Below, in pieces: positions 8,981 through 16,993 of a DNA stretch of 64,000 nucleotides (the stretch's first letter is position 1; each line of letters begins with the position of its first letter). Origin of the DNA: Legionella tucsonensis (GTDB lineage: Bacteria > Pseudomonadota > Gammaproteobacteria > Legionellales > Legionellaceae); the NCBI RefSeq assembly GCF_001468035.1, contig NZ_LNZA01000001.1, forward strand, positions 62,001 through 126,000. The letters run 5' to 3'. The position numbers were made by a program, and so were the translations under genes. Below the pieces are notes generated by a model. The model saw only the letters and a program-made list of their open reading frames with translations, was not told the DNA's origin and searched no databases.

Positions 8981-9829
8981 TCATCCCTTATGAAATAGCA
9001 TCGTCACATCAATAGGATCAAAAGTATATTTCTTATTGCAAAAATCACATCGAATCGCCACTTCACCTTGCTCCTTTAGTAATTCTTTTGCATCTTCCTC
9101 ACCTAAAACAGCTAACACCTGCTTCATTTTTTCCAAACTACAGCGGCACTTAAATTGAGTTTTACGACTATCAAATATCCTAAGTTCTGTTTCATGATAA
9201 AGGCGGTAAAGTAATGTTTCATTATCTAAAGTAAGTAATTCATGTGCACTTATTGTTTGCCCTAATTGCACAGCATATTCCCAAAATTGCTCTCGTTGTA
9301 CCGTATCTTGACCTGGCATTAACTGCAGTAACATTCCTGCTGCAGCATTATCATTCACAGCCAACCAAACTTGAGTGGATACTTGCTCGGATTGAGCAAA
9401 ATAGTGTACTAAATTTTCACTCATGGATGTTGATTGAATTGGAACCATACTTTGATATGAGTTGGTTTGATTGTATTGGTTAATGGTAATAACCATCTGC
9501 CCTTTAAGAAAGGCGGAGGCATATTCGTTAGTTTCTAGATTTTCAATAAATTGGGCAAAACCTCTTACATTAAACTCATGATCACATTGTACCAATAATA
9601 AAGGAAGCCGTTTATCGCCTTGAAATTGTAAATCTAAACTGCCTTGAAATTTAATACTGGATGCCAGAAGCAAACAAGAAACTATAGCTTCTCCCAACAA
9701 ATTTTTAACCATTGGCGGGTAGCTCCGTTGGCTCATAATTGATTGGTACGTATTTTCAATATGAACAATTTCACCCCGTATGTTGGCGTGTTCAAAAATA
9801 AAGCGTTGAAGAGTATCAGATTCTTTCAT
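8981..9829 (-). CDS. hslO: Redox-regulated chaperone Hsp33
   Basis: The 282-residue product is full length for Hsp33, a cytosolic holdase switched on by oxidation. The C-terminal zinc centre is intact: CRC near residue 240 and CDFC near residue 270 supply the four cysteines that bind zinc when reduced and form disulfides under oxidative stress. The N-terminal domain is typical (SYPPMVKNLLGEAIVSCLLLASSIKFQGSL is read from about residue 36). It is a single gene, convergent with the 8387 gene. The region upstream of its start carries the inverted repeat 9859-9912. Confidence 0.95.
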   Translation of the reverse strand: MKESDTLQRFIFEHANIRGEIVHIENTYQSIMSQRSYPPMVKNLLGEAIVSCLLLASSIKFQGSLDLQFQGDKRLPLLLVQCDHEFNVRGFAQFIENLETNEYASAFLKGQMVITINQYNQTNSYQSMVPIQSTSMSENLVHYFAQSEQVSTQVWLAVNDNAAAGMLLQLMPGQDTVQREQFWEYAVQLGQTISAHELLTLDNETLLYRLYHETELRIFDSRKTQFKCRCSLEKMKQVLAVLGEEDAKELLKEQGEVAIRCDFCNKKYTFDPIDVTMLFHKG

Positions 9830-9858
9830 AATGGACTCAAAATAAATTACAACGAACC

Positions 9859-9912
9859 AGGGTCTGTTGCCAATTCACCATTTTGGTAGAGAGTAGAATT
9901 TCAACAGACCCT
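9859..9912. repeat. 54-base element with perfect 11-base inverted ends
   Basis: AGGGTCTGTTG at 9859-9869 is the exact reverse complement of 9902-9912. The 32-base middle contains a short internal palindrome (ACCATTTTGGT). It lies 30 bases upstream of the hslO start. It could be a small mobile remnant or a regulatory hairpin in the hslO leader. Copies elsewhere in the genome would decide. Confidence 0.5.
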
Positions 9913-9945
9913 AAAGCAAATCTCGTGGCCGCGCAAAGTATAACA

Positions 9946-9980
9946 TAATTTTTTTCTAATTTTCCTGGAGAAAAAATTAT
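9946..9980. repeat. AT-rich inverted repeat upstream of the 49-residue ORF
   Basis: Two arms of about 12 bases (ATAATTTTTT...CT and AG...AAAAAATTAT) differ only by one extra T and flank an 11-base centre. It could act as a weak transcription barrier between hslO and the next gene, or as a protein site. No GC pairs strengthen the stem. Confidence 0.35.
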
Positions 9981-10029
9981 CTTGAACTATGCTTTTAAAA
10001 CATCCATCTGAAAACTAAAGGACTAAATC

Positions 10030-10179
10030 ATGATAGATAAAAACATTCTTGCACCTTTATTCAAAACGATTGATAAAGTCATTTTTGGTATTGAAGAACC
10101 AAAAGAGCCAGAAACTAAACCTGACTTTATTGAAATAGATACAGGAGAAGAATTTGATGTCGAACGGTCTATTAATTAG
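10030..10179 (+). CDS. Small acidic protein, 49 residues, unknown function
   Basis: ATG at 10030 is preceded by AAAGGA at a suitable distance, and the frame ends at TAG 10177-10179. The product begins MIDKNILAPLFKTIDKVIFGIEE and then turns strongly acidic and proline-rich (PKEPETKPDFIEIDTGEEFDVE). There is no signal peptide or membrane segment. It lies alone between hslO (divergent) and rep (63 bases downstream). The ribosome binding site and protein-like composition argue that it is real, but its shortness keeps this uncertain. Confidence 0.5.
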   Translation: MIDKNILAPLFKTIDKVIFGIEEPKEPETKPDFIEIDTGEEFDVERSIN

Positions 10180-10242
10180 TAGTTGATTCACAATACCTAA
10201 GCAGGCAATAATCGCTCTTTTTTTGAGTGAGAAATCTTTAAG

Positions 10243-12246
10243 ATGTTAAATGGCCAACAAATGGCAGCAGTACGTTATATAGACGGACCCTTATTAGTTC
10301 TTGCTGGGGCTGGAAGCGGTAAAACACGAGTAATAACGCAAAAAATAGGCTATTTAATTAACACTTGCGGCTATGCCGCTAATACAGTATGTGCCGTAAC
10401 ATTTACTAACAAAGCAGCCAATGAAATGCGTACTCGCGTTGCCGCCGTTCTGCCGGCAGCCAGTCGCCGCGGTTTAAAAGTAGCAACCTTCCATACCTTA
10501 GGCTTAAGCATTCTCAAACGTAATTACACCTTATGTGATCTGAAAAAAGGATTTTCTATTTTTGATAGTGAAGATTGTTTGCAAATTTTACGTGGCTTTT
10601 TACCTGCAAATAAAGCAACTGAACGTGAATTTATTTTCCAGATTCAACAACAAATTTCGCGCTGGAAAAATGATCTTCTTACCCCAGAGCACGTCATTAA
10701 AAATCGATTAGACACTCCTTTTTATGAAGAAGCTGCACTGTTGTATCCACGTTATCAGCATGCACTTAAAGCATATAACGCGATTGATTTTGATGATTTA
10801 ATTCGTCTTCCAGTCAGTCTTTTGAGTGAACATCCTTCTGTATTAGAGTATTGGCAAAATAAAATCCGCCATTTATTGGTAGATGAATACCAGGATTCAA
10901 ATACCAGCCAATACCTTTTGGTGAAAAAATTAACTGGAATTCAAGCACGCTTTACTGTAGTGGGTGATGATGACCAATCCATTTATGCCTGGCGAGGTGC
11001 AAAACCTGAAAATTTGCAACAATTACAGCATGATTACCCACAATTAAAAATAATCAAGCTGGAGCAAAATTACCGCTCGACCAACATTATTTTACATACT
11101 GCGAATCACCTTATTGCAAACAATCAGCATCTGTTTGAAAAAAAATTATGGAGTGAGTTCGGTCAAGGAGAGCTCTTACGAGTTATTCGTTGCAAAGATG
11201 AAAATGATGAAGCAGAACATGTAGTTGCTGATTTAATCAGCCATAAACTGCGCTCCAGAACTCAATATGGCGATTATGCAATTTTATATCGTGGCAATCA
11301 TCAGTCGCGCATATTTGAAAAAGTGCTCCGTCATTACAGTATCCCTTATACAATCAGTGGCAGCCAGTCATGGTTTGCCAAAGCAGAGGTTAAAGATGTA
11401 TTTGCCTACCTGAAATTATTGTGTAATGAAGCAGATGATGCTGCTTTTTTAAGAGTAATTAACACCCCCAAGCGCGGCATTGGTGAAGCCAGCCTTGATG
11501 CATTAGGTCATTATGCTCAAAGTAGAGGTGTAAGCCTTTATACAGCAGCAGACCACCTGGCCCTTAGTGAATATATTGCAGAAAAACCACGTGCAGCATT
11601 GCTTGTTTTTAAATCCTGGATAGAAGAAATAAAAAAACGATTAGCTACTGGAGCAATTATTGAGCATTTGAAACAAATGGTAGAAGACAGTAGTTATGAA
11701 GCCTATATTTACGAACAATGCGATACCCCCGCAAAGGCACAAAAAAAGATGAATAATGTCTGGGAGTTATTAGAATGGATTGGACGTTTGTTAGCAAAAA
11801 AACCAGAGCAGACCTTAGCAGAAGTGATTAATAAATTAATCTTGATCGATATTCTTGAGCAAGCAGACGAACATGATAATGAGACTTTGCAACTAATGAC
11901 GTTACATGCATCAAAAGGGTTGGAGTTTCCTTACGTTTATTTAGTGGGTATGGAAGAAGAATTATTGCCACATCGTGTGAGCATTGACGAAGATCAAATT
12001 GAAGAAGAAAGACGCCTGGCCTATGTTGGAATTACCCGAGCTCAAAAAGGATTGTGTTTTACCTTAGCAAAACAAAGACGTCGTGCAGGTGAGTTGCAAG
12101 ATTGTTTGCCAAGTAGATTTTTGGATGAATTGCCCACAGAGCATTTAGAATGGTTTGGCAAAAACATCGAGCGATCTGAAGAGCAGTCAAAAAACTTGGC
12201 TAAATCACATTTAGCAGGATTGAAAAGCTTGTTGAGTGAATCCTGA
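10243..12246 (+). CDS. rep: ATP-dependent DNA helicase Rep
   Basis: A 667-residue UvrD/Rep superfamily 1A helicase that moves 3' to 5' on single-stranded DNA and clears proteins ahead of replication forks. The order of motifs is complete: Q-motif LNGQQMAAV at the N-terminus, Walker A GAGSGKT, TFTNKAANEM (motif Ia), DEYQDSN (motif II), GDDDQSIYAWRGA (III), QNYRST (IV), LHASKGLEF (V) and YVGITRAQ (VI). Length and the opening residues match Rep better than UvrD or PcrA, which have longer C-termini. The start has only a weak ribosome binding site. Confidence 0.95.
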   Translation: MLNGQQMAAVRYIDGPLLVLAGAGSGKTRVITQKIGYLINTCGYAANTVCAVTFTNKAANEMRTRVAAVLPAASRRGLKVATFHTLGLSILKRNYTLCDLKKGFSIFDSEDCLQILRGFLPANKATEREFIFQIQQQISRWKNDLLTPEHVIKNRLDTPFYEEAALLYPRYQHALKAYNAIDFDDLIRLPVSLLSEHPSVLEYWQNKIRHLLVDEYQDSNTSQYLLVKKLTGIQARFTVVGDDDQSIYAWRGAKPENLQQLQHDYPQLKIIKLEQNYRSTNIILHTANHLIANNQHLFEKKLWSEFGQGELLRVIRCKDENDEAEHVVADLISHKLRSRTQYGDYAILYRGNHQSRIFEKVLRHYSIPYTISGSQSWFAKAEVKDVFAYLKLLCNEADDAAFLRVINTPKRGIGEASLDALGHYAQSRGVSLYTAADHLALSEYIAEKPRAALLVFKSWIEEIKKRLATGAIIEHLKQMVEDSSYEAYIYEQCDTPAKAQKKMNNVWELLEWIGRLLAKKPEQTLAEVINKLILIDILEQADEHDNETLQLMTLHASKGLEFPYVYLVGMEEELLPHRVSIDEDQIEEERRLAYVGITRAQKGLCFTLAKQRRRAGELQDCLPSRFLDELPTEHLEWFGKNIERSEEQSKNLAKSHLAGLKSLLSES

Positions 12247-12291
12247 TTTGAACTTAATGTAGAACTCTTTCCCCATTGTTATACTGAATTT

Positions 12292-13680
12292 ATGAAAAAA
12301 AACATCATTTTGTTCATTGTTTCTTTTGCCATGTTTATGGAGGCAGTTGATACTACCATTATTAACACCGCTATTCCTGTTATGGCACAGAGTTTAAAAG
12401 TCAATCCGATTGATTTGAAATTAGCATTGATAAGCTATCTTTTGAGTTTGACAATTTTTATTCCGATTAGCGGTTGGATCGCTGATAAATTTGGCATGAA
12501 AATCGTTTTTATTATGGCAATCTCTATTTTTACCTTAAGTTCAGTCTGGTGTGGATTCACTAATAGCTTGGGAGAATTAGTTTGTGCACGCATCATGCAG
12601 GGGTTGGGAGGTTCGCTCACCATGCCTATTGGCCGCCTCATTATTTTACGGACTTGTGAACGACACGAACTAATCGCAAAAATGAGTATCGTAGTGATGG
12701 TTGCCTCTTTGGGATTGATGCTTGGGCCATTACTAGGCGGAATTATTACCTATCGCTTTTCCTGGCGTTGGATCTTTTGGGTCAATATTCCTGTTGGAGT
12801 ACTCGCTGTAATTTTATCAAGCAAATTATTACCTTATATGCTTCCTCGTCCGGTTCCTCCTCTCGATAAATTGGGCTTTGTTCTTTTTGGGAGTGGACTT
12901 GCGACCTTAACTTTTGGTTTATCTATGGCCAGTGAATCAAATGTTACAATATTTCAAATCGTCGCGGCTTTCTTTATTGCACTTCTTCTATTAGGTGGAT
13001 ATACCAAACACTCCTATAAAAGAAAACACCCTATTGTTAGGGTGGAACTTTTATACACACGTACTTTTTGTGTCTCAATTGTGGGTAATTTATTAGCCCG
13101 ACTAGGTTTTGGGGGAGTCCCCTTTTTATTGCCTTTGTTGTTACAAATTGGGTTAGGCTATTCACCACGCCTATCCGGTCTCTTGCTCGCTCCAATTGCC
13201 CTAGGTATTTTTTTAGTTAAACCTTTATCAGTTTATATATTACGTTGGCTTGGTTATAAAAATTTATTAATATTAAATACAATGCTAGTAAGTATTTCTC
13301 TTTGGTCCTTTTTTTCCATTAACCAATATTCTTCCGTATATGGAATTGCATTTTTGACTTTTGCATACGGATTTCTCATTGCGCTTCAATATACGGGTAT
13401 GAATTCTTTGGCTTATGCCAACATTACAGAAAACAATATGAGTGCAGCGACCAGCATTATGAGTACAACGCAACAACTGGCACAAAGTTTTGGTGTTGCA
13501 GTATCAGCGATTTTTCTGAGTCTTTTCACCTATATATATTCTGAAGATCATATTTTATCCATCCAAATATTCCATGATACGTTTCTAATGCTTGGAGTTA
13601 TTACTTTTTTTTCAGGGATCATTTTTATTTTTCTAAAGAAAGAAGATGGTCTTGAGTTAATTAAAATCCCTGAACATTAA
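12292..13680 (+). CDS. MFS multidrug exporter, DHA2 (EmrB/QacA) type
   Basis: The 462-residue protein has the pattern of about 14 membrane helices of the DHA2 group of proton-driven exporters. The first helix carries the family phrase EAVDTTIINTAIPVMA. Motif A (GWIADKFGMKIVF) follows helix 2, the arginine motif B appears as ARIMQGLGGSLTMPIGR and motif C as LGLMLGPLLGGIITYRFSWRW. It starts 45 bases after rep, so the two could share a transcript, although no ribosome binding site is evident before its ATG. The substrate cannot be predicted. Confidence 0.88.
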   Translation: MKKNIILFIVSFAMFMEAVDTTIINTAIPVMAQSLKVNPIDLKLALISYLLSLTIFIPISGWIADKFGMKIVFIMAISIFTLSSVWCGFTNSLGELVCARIMQGLGGSLTMPIGRLIILRTCERHELIAKMSIVVMVASLGLMLGPLLGGIITYRFSWRWIFWVNIPVGVLAVILSSKLLPYMLPRPVPPLDKLGFVLFGSGLATLTFGLSMASESNVTIFQIVAAFFIALLLLGGYTKHSYKRKHPIVRVELLYTRTFCVSIVGNLLARLGFGGVPFLLPLLLQIGLGYSPRLSGLLLAPIALGIFLVKPLSVYILRWLGYKNLLILNTMLVSISLWSFFSINQYSSVYGIAFLTFAYGFLIALQYTGMNSLAYANITENNMSAATSIMSTTQQLAQSFGVAVSAIFLSLFTYIYSEDHILSIQIFHDTFLMLGVITFFSGIIFIFLKKEDGLELIKIPEH

Positions 13681-13720
13681 TTCTTATAACTTTTTTTGTT
13701 TCTTAAGCCCTTTCTGTCTG

Positions 13721-13746
13721 CTCTTACGCGAAAAAACGGCTAAGAG
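13721..13746. other. Hairpin downstream of the MFS gene
   Basis: CTCTTA (13721-13726) and a following GC pair with GC and TAAGAG (13741-13746) around an A-rich loop. It lies about 40 bases after the MFS stop codon. Without a T-run on the plus strand it is a weak terminator candidate. Confidence 0.3.
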
Positions 13747-13759
13747 ATTGCAAAATATT

Positions 13760-13787
13760 AGAGTTTTTAGACAAAATACTCTATAAT
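13760..13787 (+). promoter_or_regulatory. Palindrome and TATAAT upstream of the cold-shock gene
   Basis: An imperfect 23-base palindrome (AGAGT...ACTCT, 13760-13782) runs directly into a perfect TATAAT at 13782-13787. A start near 13794 would leave a leader of about 115 bases before the cold-shock ORF, in keeping with the long leaders of csp genes. No clear -35 box is visible, which would fit a promoter that needs an activator at the palindrome. Confidence 0.35.
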
Positions 13788-13909
13788 ATAGGGGTATTAT
13801 TTTTCTGTTTTCATATTAAATGTAAAAAAAATTTAAAATATTTAATAAAAAAACAGCACAATTAATAAAATAATGCTACAATGTCCTGGTAACAATTTAG
13901 GAAATTAAC

Positions 13910-14116
13910 ATGTCAGATAAAATTCGTGGTACAGTAAAATGGTTCAATGAGTCCAAAGGTTTCGGTTTTTTAGAAAGTGGCGGTAAAGATTATTTTGTGC
14001 ATTTCAGTGCAATTCTAGGCAGCGGGTTTAAAACTCTTGCTGAAGGTGCAACAGTGACGTTCAAGCCTAGTAACGGCCAAAAAGGTCCTCAAGCTGAAGA
14101 AGTTGAAGTAGTTTAA
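13910..14116 (+). CDS. Cold-shock domain protein (CspA family)
   Basis: A 68-residue single cold-shock domain that binds single-stranded RNA and DNA and melts RNA structure. Both nucleic-acid motifs are present: RNP1 as SKGFGFLES and RNP2 as DYFVHFSA, and the protein opens with the usual [13 protein letters not shown]. It has no extra domain. The upstream region is long and AT-rich and a strong terminator follows, so it is a single-gene transcript. I cannot tell whether it is cold-induced or constitutive. Confidence 0.95.
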   Translation: MSDKIRGTVKWFNESKGFGFLESGGKDYFVHFSAILGSGFKTLAEGATVTFKPSNGQKGPQAEEVEVV

Positions 14117-14128
14117 ATCAATTTACTG

Positions 14129-14181
14129 AAACTCCTTATTCGCTTAAATATGACATTATTTAATCGGATAGGGAGTTTTTT
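14129..14181 (+). terminator. Intrinsic terminator of the cold-shock gene
   Basis: AAACTCCTTAT (14129-14139) pairs with ATAGGGAGTTT (14168-14178) with one G-T wobble, followed by a T-run reaching 14181. It lies 12 bases after the stop codon. Confidence 0.75.
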
Positions 14182-14265
14182 ATTTTTAATTCTATAAAAA
14201 TTAAGCCCCCGCAAAAAAAATTACCGCCAATAATAATCATTGATGATTTTGATTCTTTTTTCATT

Positions 14266-14293
14266 TGCTATAATACACACACAAAATTGTGTG
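14266..14293 (+). promoter_or_regulatory. Extended -10 promoter with an overlapping palindromic operator
   Basis: TGCTATAAT (14266-14274) is an extended -10 element. Four bases later lies CACACAA-AA-TTGTGTG (14278-14293), two perfect 7-base arms across the expected transcription start. Such a site typically binds a small dimeric repressor. The transcript would have a leader of about 110 bases before the reductase gene. Confidence 0.5.
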
Positions 14294-14392
14294 AGCTATA
14301 TGCCTTATATTTTTTAAAGAGCTTGGGGATGTTTTGGATCATGGGTCTGGTCTACTATAAGTAAGAAGGCCCTAAATACAAGGAGTCGTAAC

Positions 14393-14956
14393 ATGAGTAA
14401 AAAAATCGCAGTGATTGTTGGTAGCCTACGTAAAGAATCTTACAACAGAAAAATGGCAAAAGTACTTATTTCTCTGGCACCTAAGTCGTTAAATCCGCAA
14501 ATTGTTGAAATTGGTGATTTGCCACTATACAACCAAGATCTGGATGATGAAAATAGACCCCCTGCATCCTGGGTTCAATTTCGTGAGCAAATGAAAACAT
14601 ATCAAGGTGTGTTGTTTGTTACCCCAGAATACAATCGATCAGTTCCTGGTGTACTTAAAAATGCAGTTGATGTAGGCTCTCGTCCTTATGGTAAAAGTAT
14701 TTGGAGCAAGTTGCCTGGCGCAGTGATAAGTGTTTCTCCCGGAGCTATTGGAGGATTCGGAGCAAACAATCATTTAAGACAATCATTTGTTTTCTTAGAT
14801 ATTCCAACCCTTCAACAACCCGAAACATACATAGGCATGGCAGCAGATTTGTTTGACGAGCAGGGAAACATCAAAAAAGAAGACACACGAAAGTTCTTAC
14901 AAGATTTTATGGAAGCTTATGCGGATTGGGTTGCACTAAATGCTAGTGCAAATTAA
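14393..14956 (+). CDS. NAD(P)H-dependent FMN reductase (ChrR/YieF type)
   Basis: A 187-residue flavodoxin-like quinone or chromate reductase of the NADPH-dependent FMN reductase family. The FMN phosphate loop GSLRKESYNRKMA is at residues 10-22, and the family signature TPEYNRSVPGVLKNAVD with the following SRPYGKS lies near 80-105. The C-terminal SPGAIGGFGANNHLRQ loop is also typical. Such cytosolic enzymes use two-electron transfer to quinones and metal or nitro compounds and so limit oxidative stress. AGGAG precedes the start. The operator-like palindrome in its promoter suggests control by a repressor responding to such compounds, which is inference. Confidence 0.9.
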   Translation: MSKKIAVIVGSLRKESYNRKMAKVLISLAPKSLNPQIVEIGDLPLYNQDLDDENRPPASWVQFREQMKTYQGVLFVTPEYNRSVPGVLKNAVDVGSRPYGKSIWSKLPGAVISVSPGAIGGFGANNHLRQSFVFLDIPTLQQPETYIGMAADLFDEQGNIKKEDTRKFLQDFMEAYADWVALNASAN

Positions 14957-15000
14957 AAGCAGATAAGTCATAATAAGGAAAGGAAAATATAGGGTAGATT

Positions 15001-15951
15001 ATGTCTAAAATATTAGTTACGGGCGCTACAGGATTTGTTGGACGAAGCTTAGTTCCAGCCCTTATCTTGACTGGTCATGATGTATTATGCGCTGTTTCAC
15101 AGAAGGTTGACTGGCTGCAGGCAAAACAAATTGTTATTAATAAATTGGAATTACTGCCAGATTGGAGTACGGCTTTGCAGGGTATTGATATAGTTATCCA
15201 TCTTGCAGCCAGAGTTCATATAATGCGAGATACTACAAAGTCACCTTTGGACGAATATTGTAAAATAAATAGTATTGCAACAAAAAACTTAGCAGAACAA
15301 GCGGCTCAGTATGGGGTAAAGCGATTTGTATTTTTAAGTTCTATTAAAGTAAACGGAGAATTTACTTTAGAGAGCGCTCCTTTTACTGAAGATAGTTTAG
15401 TCCAGCCTACTGATCCATATGCTCAAAGCAAGTTATATGCTGAGCAGTATTTACAATCCATTAGCCAAAATACAGGTATGGAGATTGTTATTTTGAGGCC
15501 TCCATTAGTTTTTGGTCCAGGAGTCAAAGCTAATTTTTTTAAAATGCTCCAATTAGTTAATAGAGGCTGGCCCTTACCTTTTGGAAAAATTAATAATAAA
15601 CGTAGCTTTGTTTTTATAGATAACCTGGTCTCAGCTATCTGCACTGTTTCAACTGAACCCAAAGCCGCAAACCAAATCTATTTAATTGCGGATGATGATT
15701 CTTGGTCTTTGTCTAATTTACTCAGTTTTTTGGCCAAAGAAATGAATAGTAAGGCTAAGTTATTCCCGATACCTGGAGTTTTATTTGGCTTCAAATTACT
15801 TGGTTTAAATAAGCTGAGCAGTAGATTATTCGGATCTTTAGAAGTGAGTAATCACAAGATAAAATCACAATTAGGATGGATCCCACCCGTAACTTCTGCC
15901 GATGGATTAGCTAGAACTGCAAAATGGTATAAAAATGAATATAATTCTTAG
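15001..15951 (+). CDS. NAD-dependent SDR, nucleotide-sugar 4-reductase or epimerase (WbpV-like)
   Basis: The 316-residue protein has the extended SDR fold: the Rossmann motif TGATGFVGRSL at the start, the serine strand FLSSIKVNGE, and the catalytic YAQSK near residue 140. Its closest functional analogues, judged from sequence feel and from its position directly before a WbpL/WecA-type transferase, are the 4-keto reductases that finish UDP-QuiNAc or UDP-FucNAc. The next gene overlaps it by 17 bases, so the two are translationally coupled: the reductase would supply the sugar that the transferase puts on the lipid. No large WbpM-type dehydratase lies in this window. A UDP-glucose 4-epimerase role remains possible. 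Confidence 0.8.
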   Translation: MSKILVTGATGFVGRSLVPALILTGHDVLCAVSQKVDWLQAKQIVINKLELLPDWSTALQGIDIVIHLAARVHIMRDTTKSPLDEYCKINSIATKNLAEQAAQYGVKRFVFLSSIKVNGEFTLESAPFTEDSLVQPTDPYAQSKLYAEQYLQSISQNTGMEIVILRPPLVFGPGVKANFFKMLQLVNRGWPLPFGKINNKRSFVFIDNLVSAICTVSTEPKAANQIYLIADDDSWSLSNLLSFLAKEMNSKAKLFPIPGVLFGFKLLGLNKLSSRLFGSLEVSNHKIKSQLGWIPPVTSADGLARTAKWYKNEYNS

Positions 15952-16948
15952 TCTATTTTTTGTTGTTCTTTCCGCTATTCTAACGAAGATTTTTTGTATG
16001 TTAGCACAAAACACCAGACTGATGGATAAACCAAACGATCGGTCCCTACATACTATTCCAATAGTAAGAGGAGGAGGGCTTGTTTTTATTAGCCTCTCTT
16101 TGATTTCTTTGCCTTTTTTATGTTTCTTCACCGAATCTTCCTTTAGCGAACAGTACATTTTATTAGCTAGCACTGTCTTACTCGCTTCCATTAGTTTTTT
16201 TGATGATCTCTATACCTTATCAGCTAAATCCAGGTTCCTGGTTCAATGTATTGTTGCTGGATTAATTGCTTTTATAAGCCCTGACATGTTGGATTTTGGT
16301 TTATTTTCTTTAGAAAATCAGTATTTAATTATTGCTTTTCTATTTTTTGCAATTATCTGGGCAATTAATCATTTCAACTTCATGGATGGACTTGATGGTT
16401 TTTGTGCTTCGCAAGCTATATTTTTATTCGTTAGTTTTGCTTTATTGTTTCATTTCAACAGTGCTCTAATCTATCAAGATTTTTGTTTTATACTTATTTT
16501 TAGCCTAACGGGCTTTTTGTTGTACAATTTCCCTCCAGCAAAATTATTTATGGGAGATATAGGTAGTGCAACACTGGGGTTTCTCTCTTTTTATGTTGCT
16601 TTAATCGCACAACAAAAATATCAGATTCCGATTATATACTGGTTCATGTTGAATGGTTTATTTCTTTTTGATGCAACGATTACGCTGCTGCGAAGAGTTT
16701 TTAACAAAGAAAAATGGTTTGCTCCTCATAGAAAACATGCATATCAACGATTGAAACAGCTTGGAGTTGATACCCGTATTATTCTATTGGGTCAAATATC
16801 AATGAATAGTATTTTTTTGATTCTTGTTTTATTGCTTAATATGAATAAATTAAATATTTATCAAGCATTGATGACTGAATTCGTTTTTATGTTAATTATT
16901 TACTACCTTATAGAAAAAAATTTCCCTATGTTTGAAAAAATCAAGTAA
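15935..16948 (+). CDS. Polyprenyl-phosphate sugar-1-phosphate transferase (WecA/WbpL family)
   Basis: A 337-residue polytopic enzyme with about ten membrane segments that starts glycan assembly by moving a HexNAc-1-phosphate from UDP to undecaprenyl phosphate at the inner membrane. It shows the opening KPNDRSLHTIPIVRGGG, the aspartates SFFDDLYTLSAKSR, the loop NHFNFMDGLDGF, FMGDIGSATLGF and the C-terminal HRKHAYQRL motif. All residues expected for catalysis are present. It is probably the initiating transferase for the O-antigen built by this locus. It overlaps the previous gene by 17 bases. Confidence 0.93.
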   Translation: MNIILSLFFVVLSAILTKIFCMLAQNTRLMDKPNDRSLHTIPIVRGGGLVFISLSLISLPFLCFFTESSFSEQYILLASTVLLASISFFDDLYTLSAKSRFLVQCIVAGLIAFISPDMLDFGLFSLENQYLIIAFLFFAIIWAINHFNFMDGLDGFCASQAIFLFVSFALLFHFNSALIYQDFCFILIFSLTGFLLYNFPPAKLFMGDIGSATLGFLSFYVALIAQQKYQIPIIYWFMLNGLFLFDATITLLRRVFNKEKWFAPHRKHAYQRLKQLGVDTRIILLGQISMNSIFLILVLLLNMNKLNIYQALMTEFVFMLIIYYLIEKNFPMFEKIK

Positions 16949-16993
16949 CTATTGCACCAAATATTAAATCAATTGTAAACAGGCATATAAGCT

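Noticed and set aside
14228-14246. Second Fur-like site upstream of the FMN reductase
   Set aside because: Only about 9 of 14 positions match the 7-1-7 consensus, too weak in AT-rich DNA.
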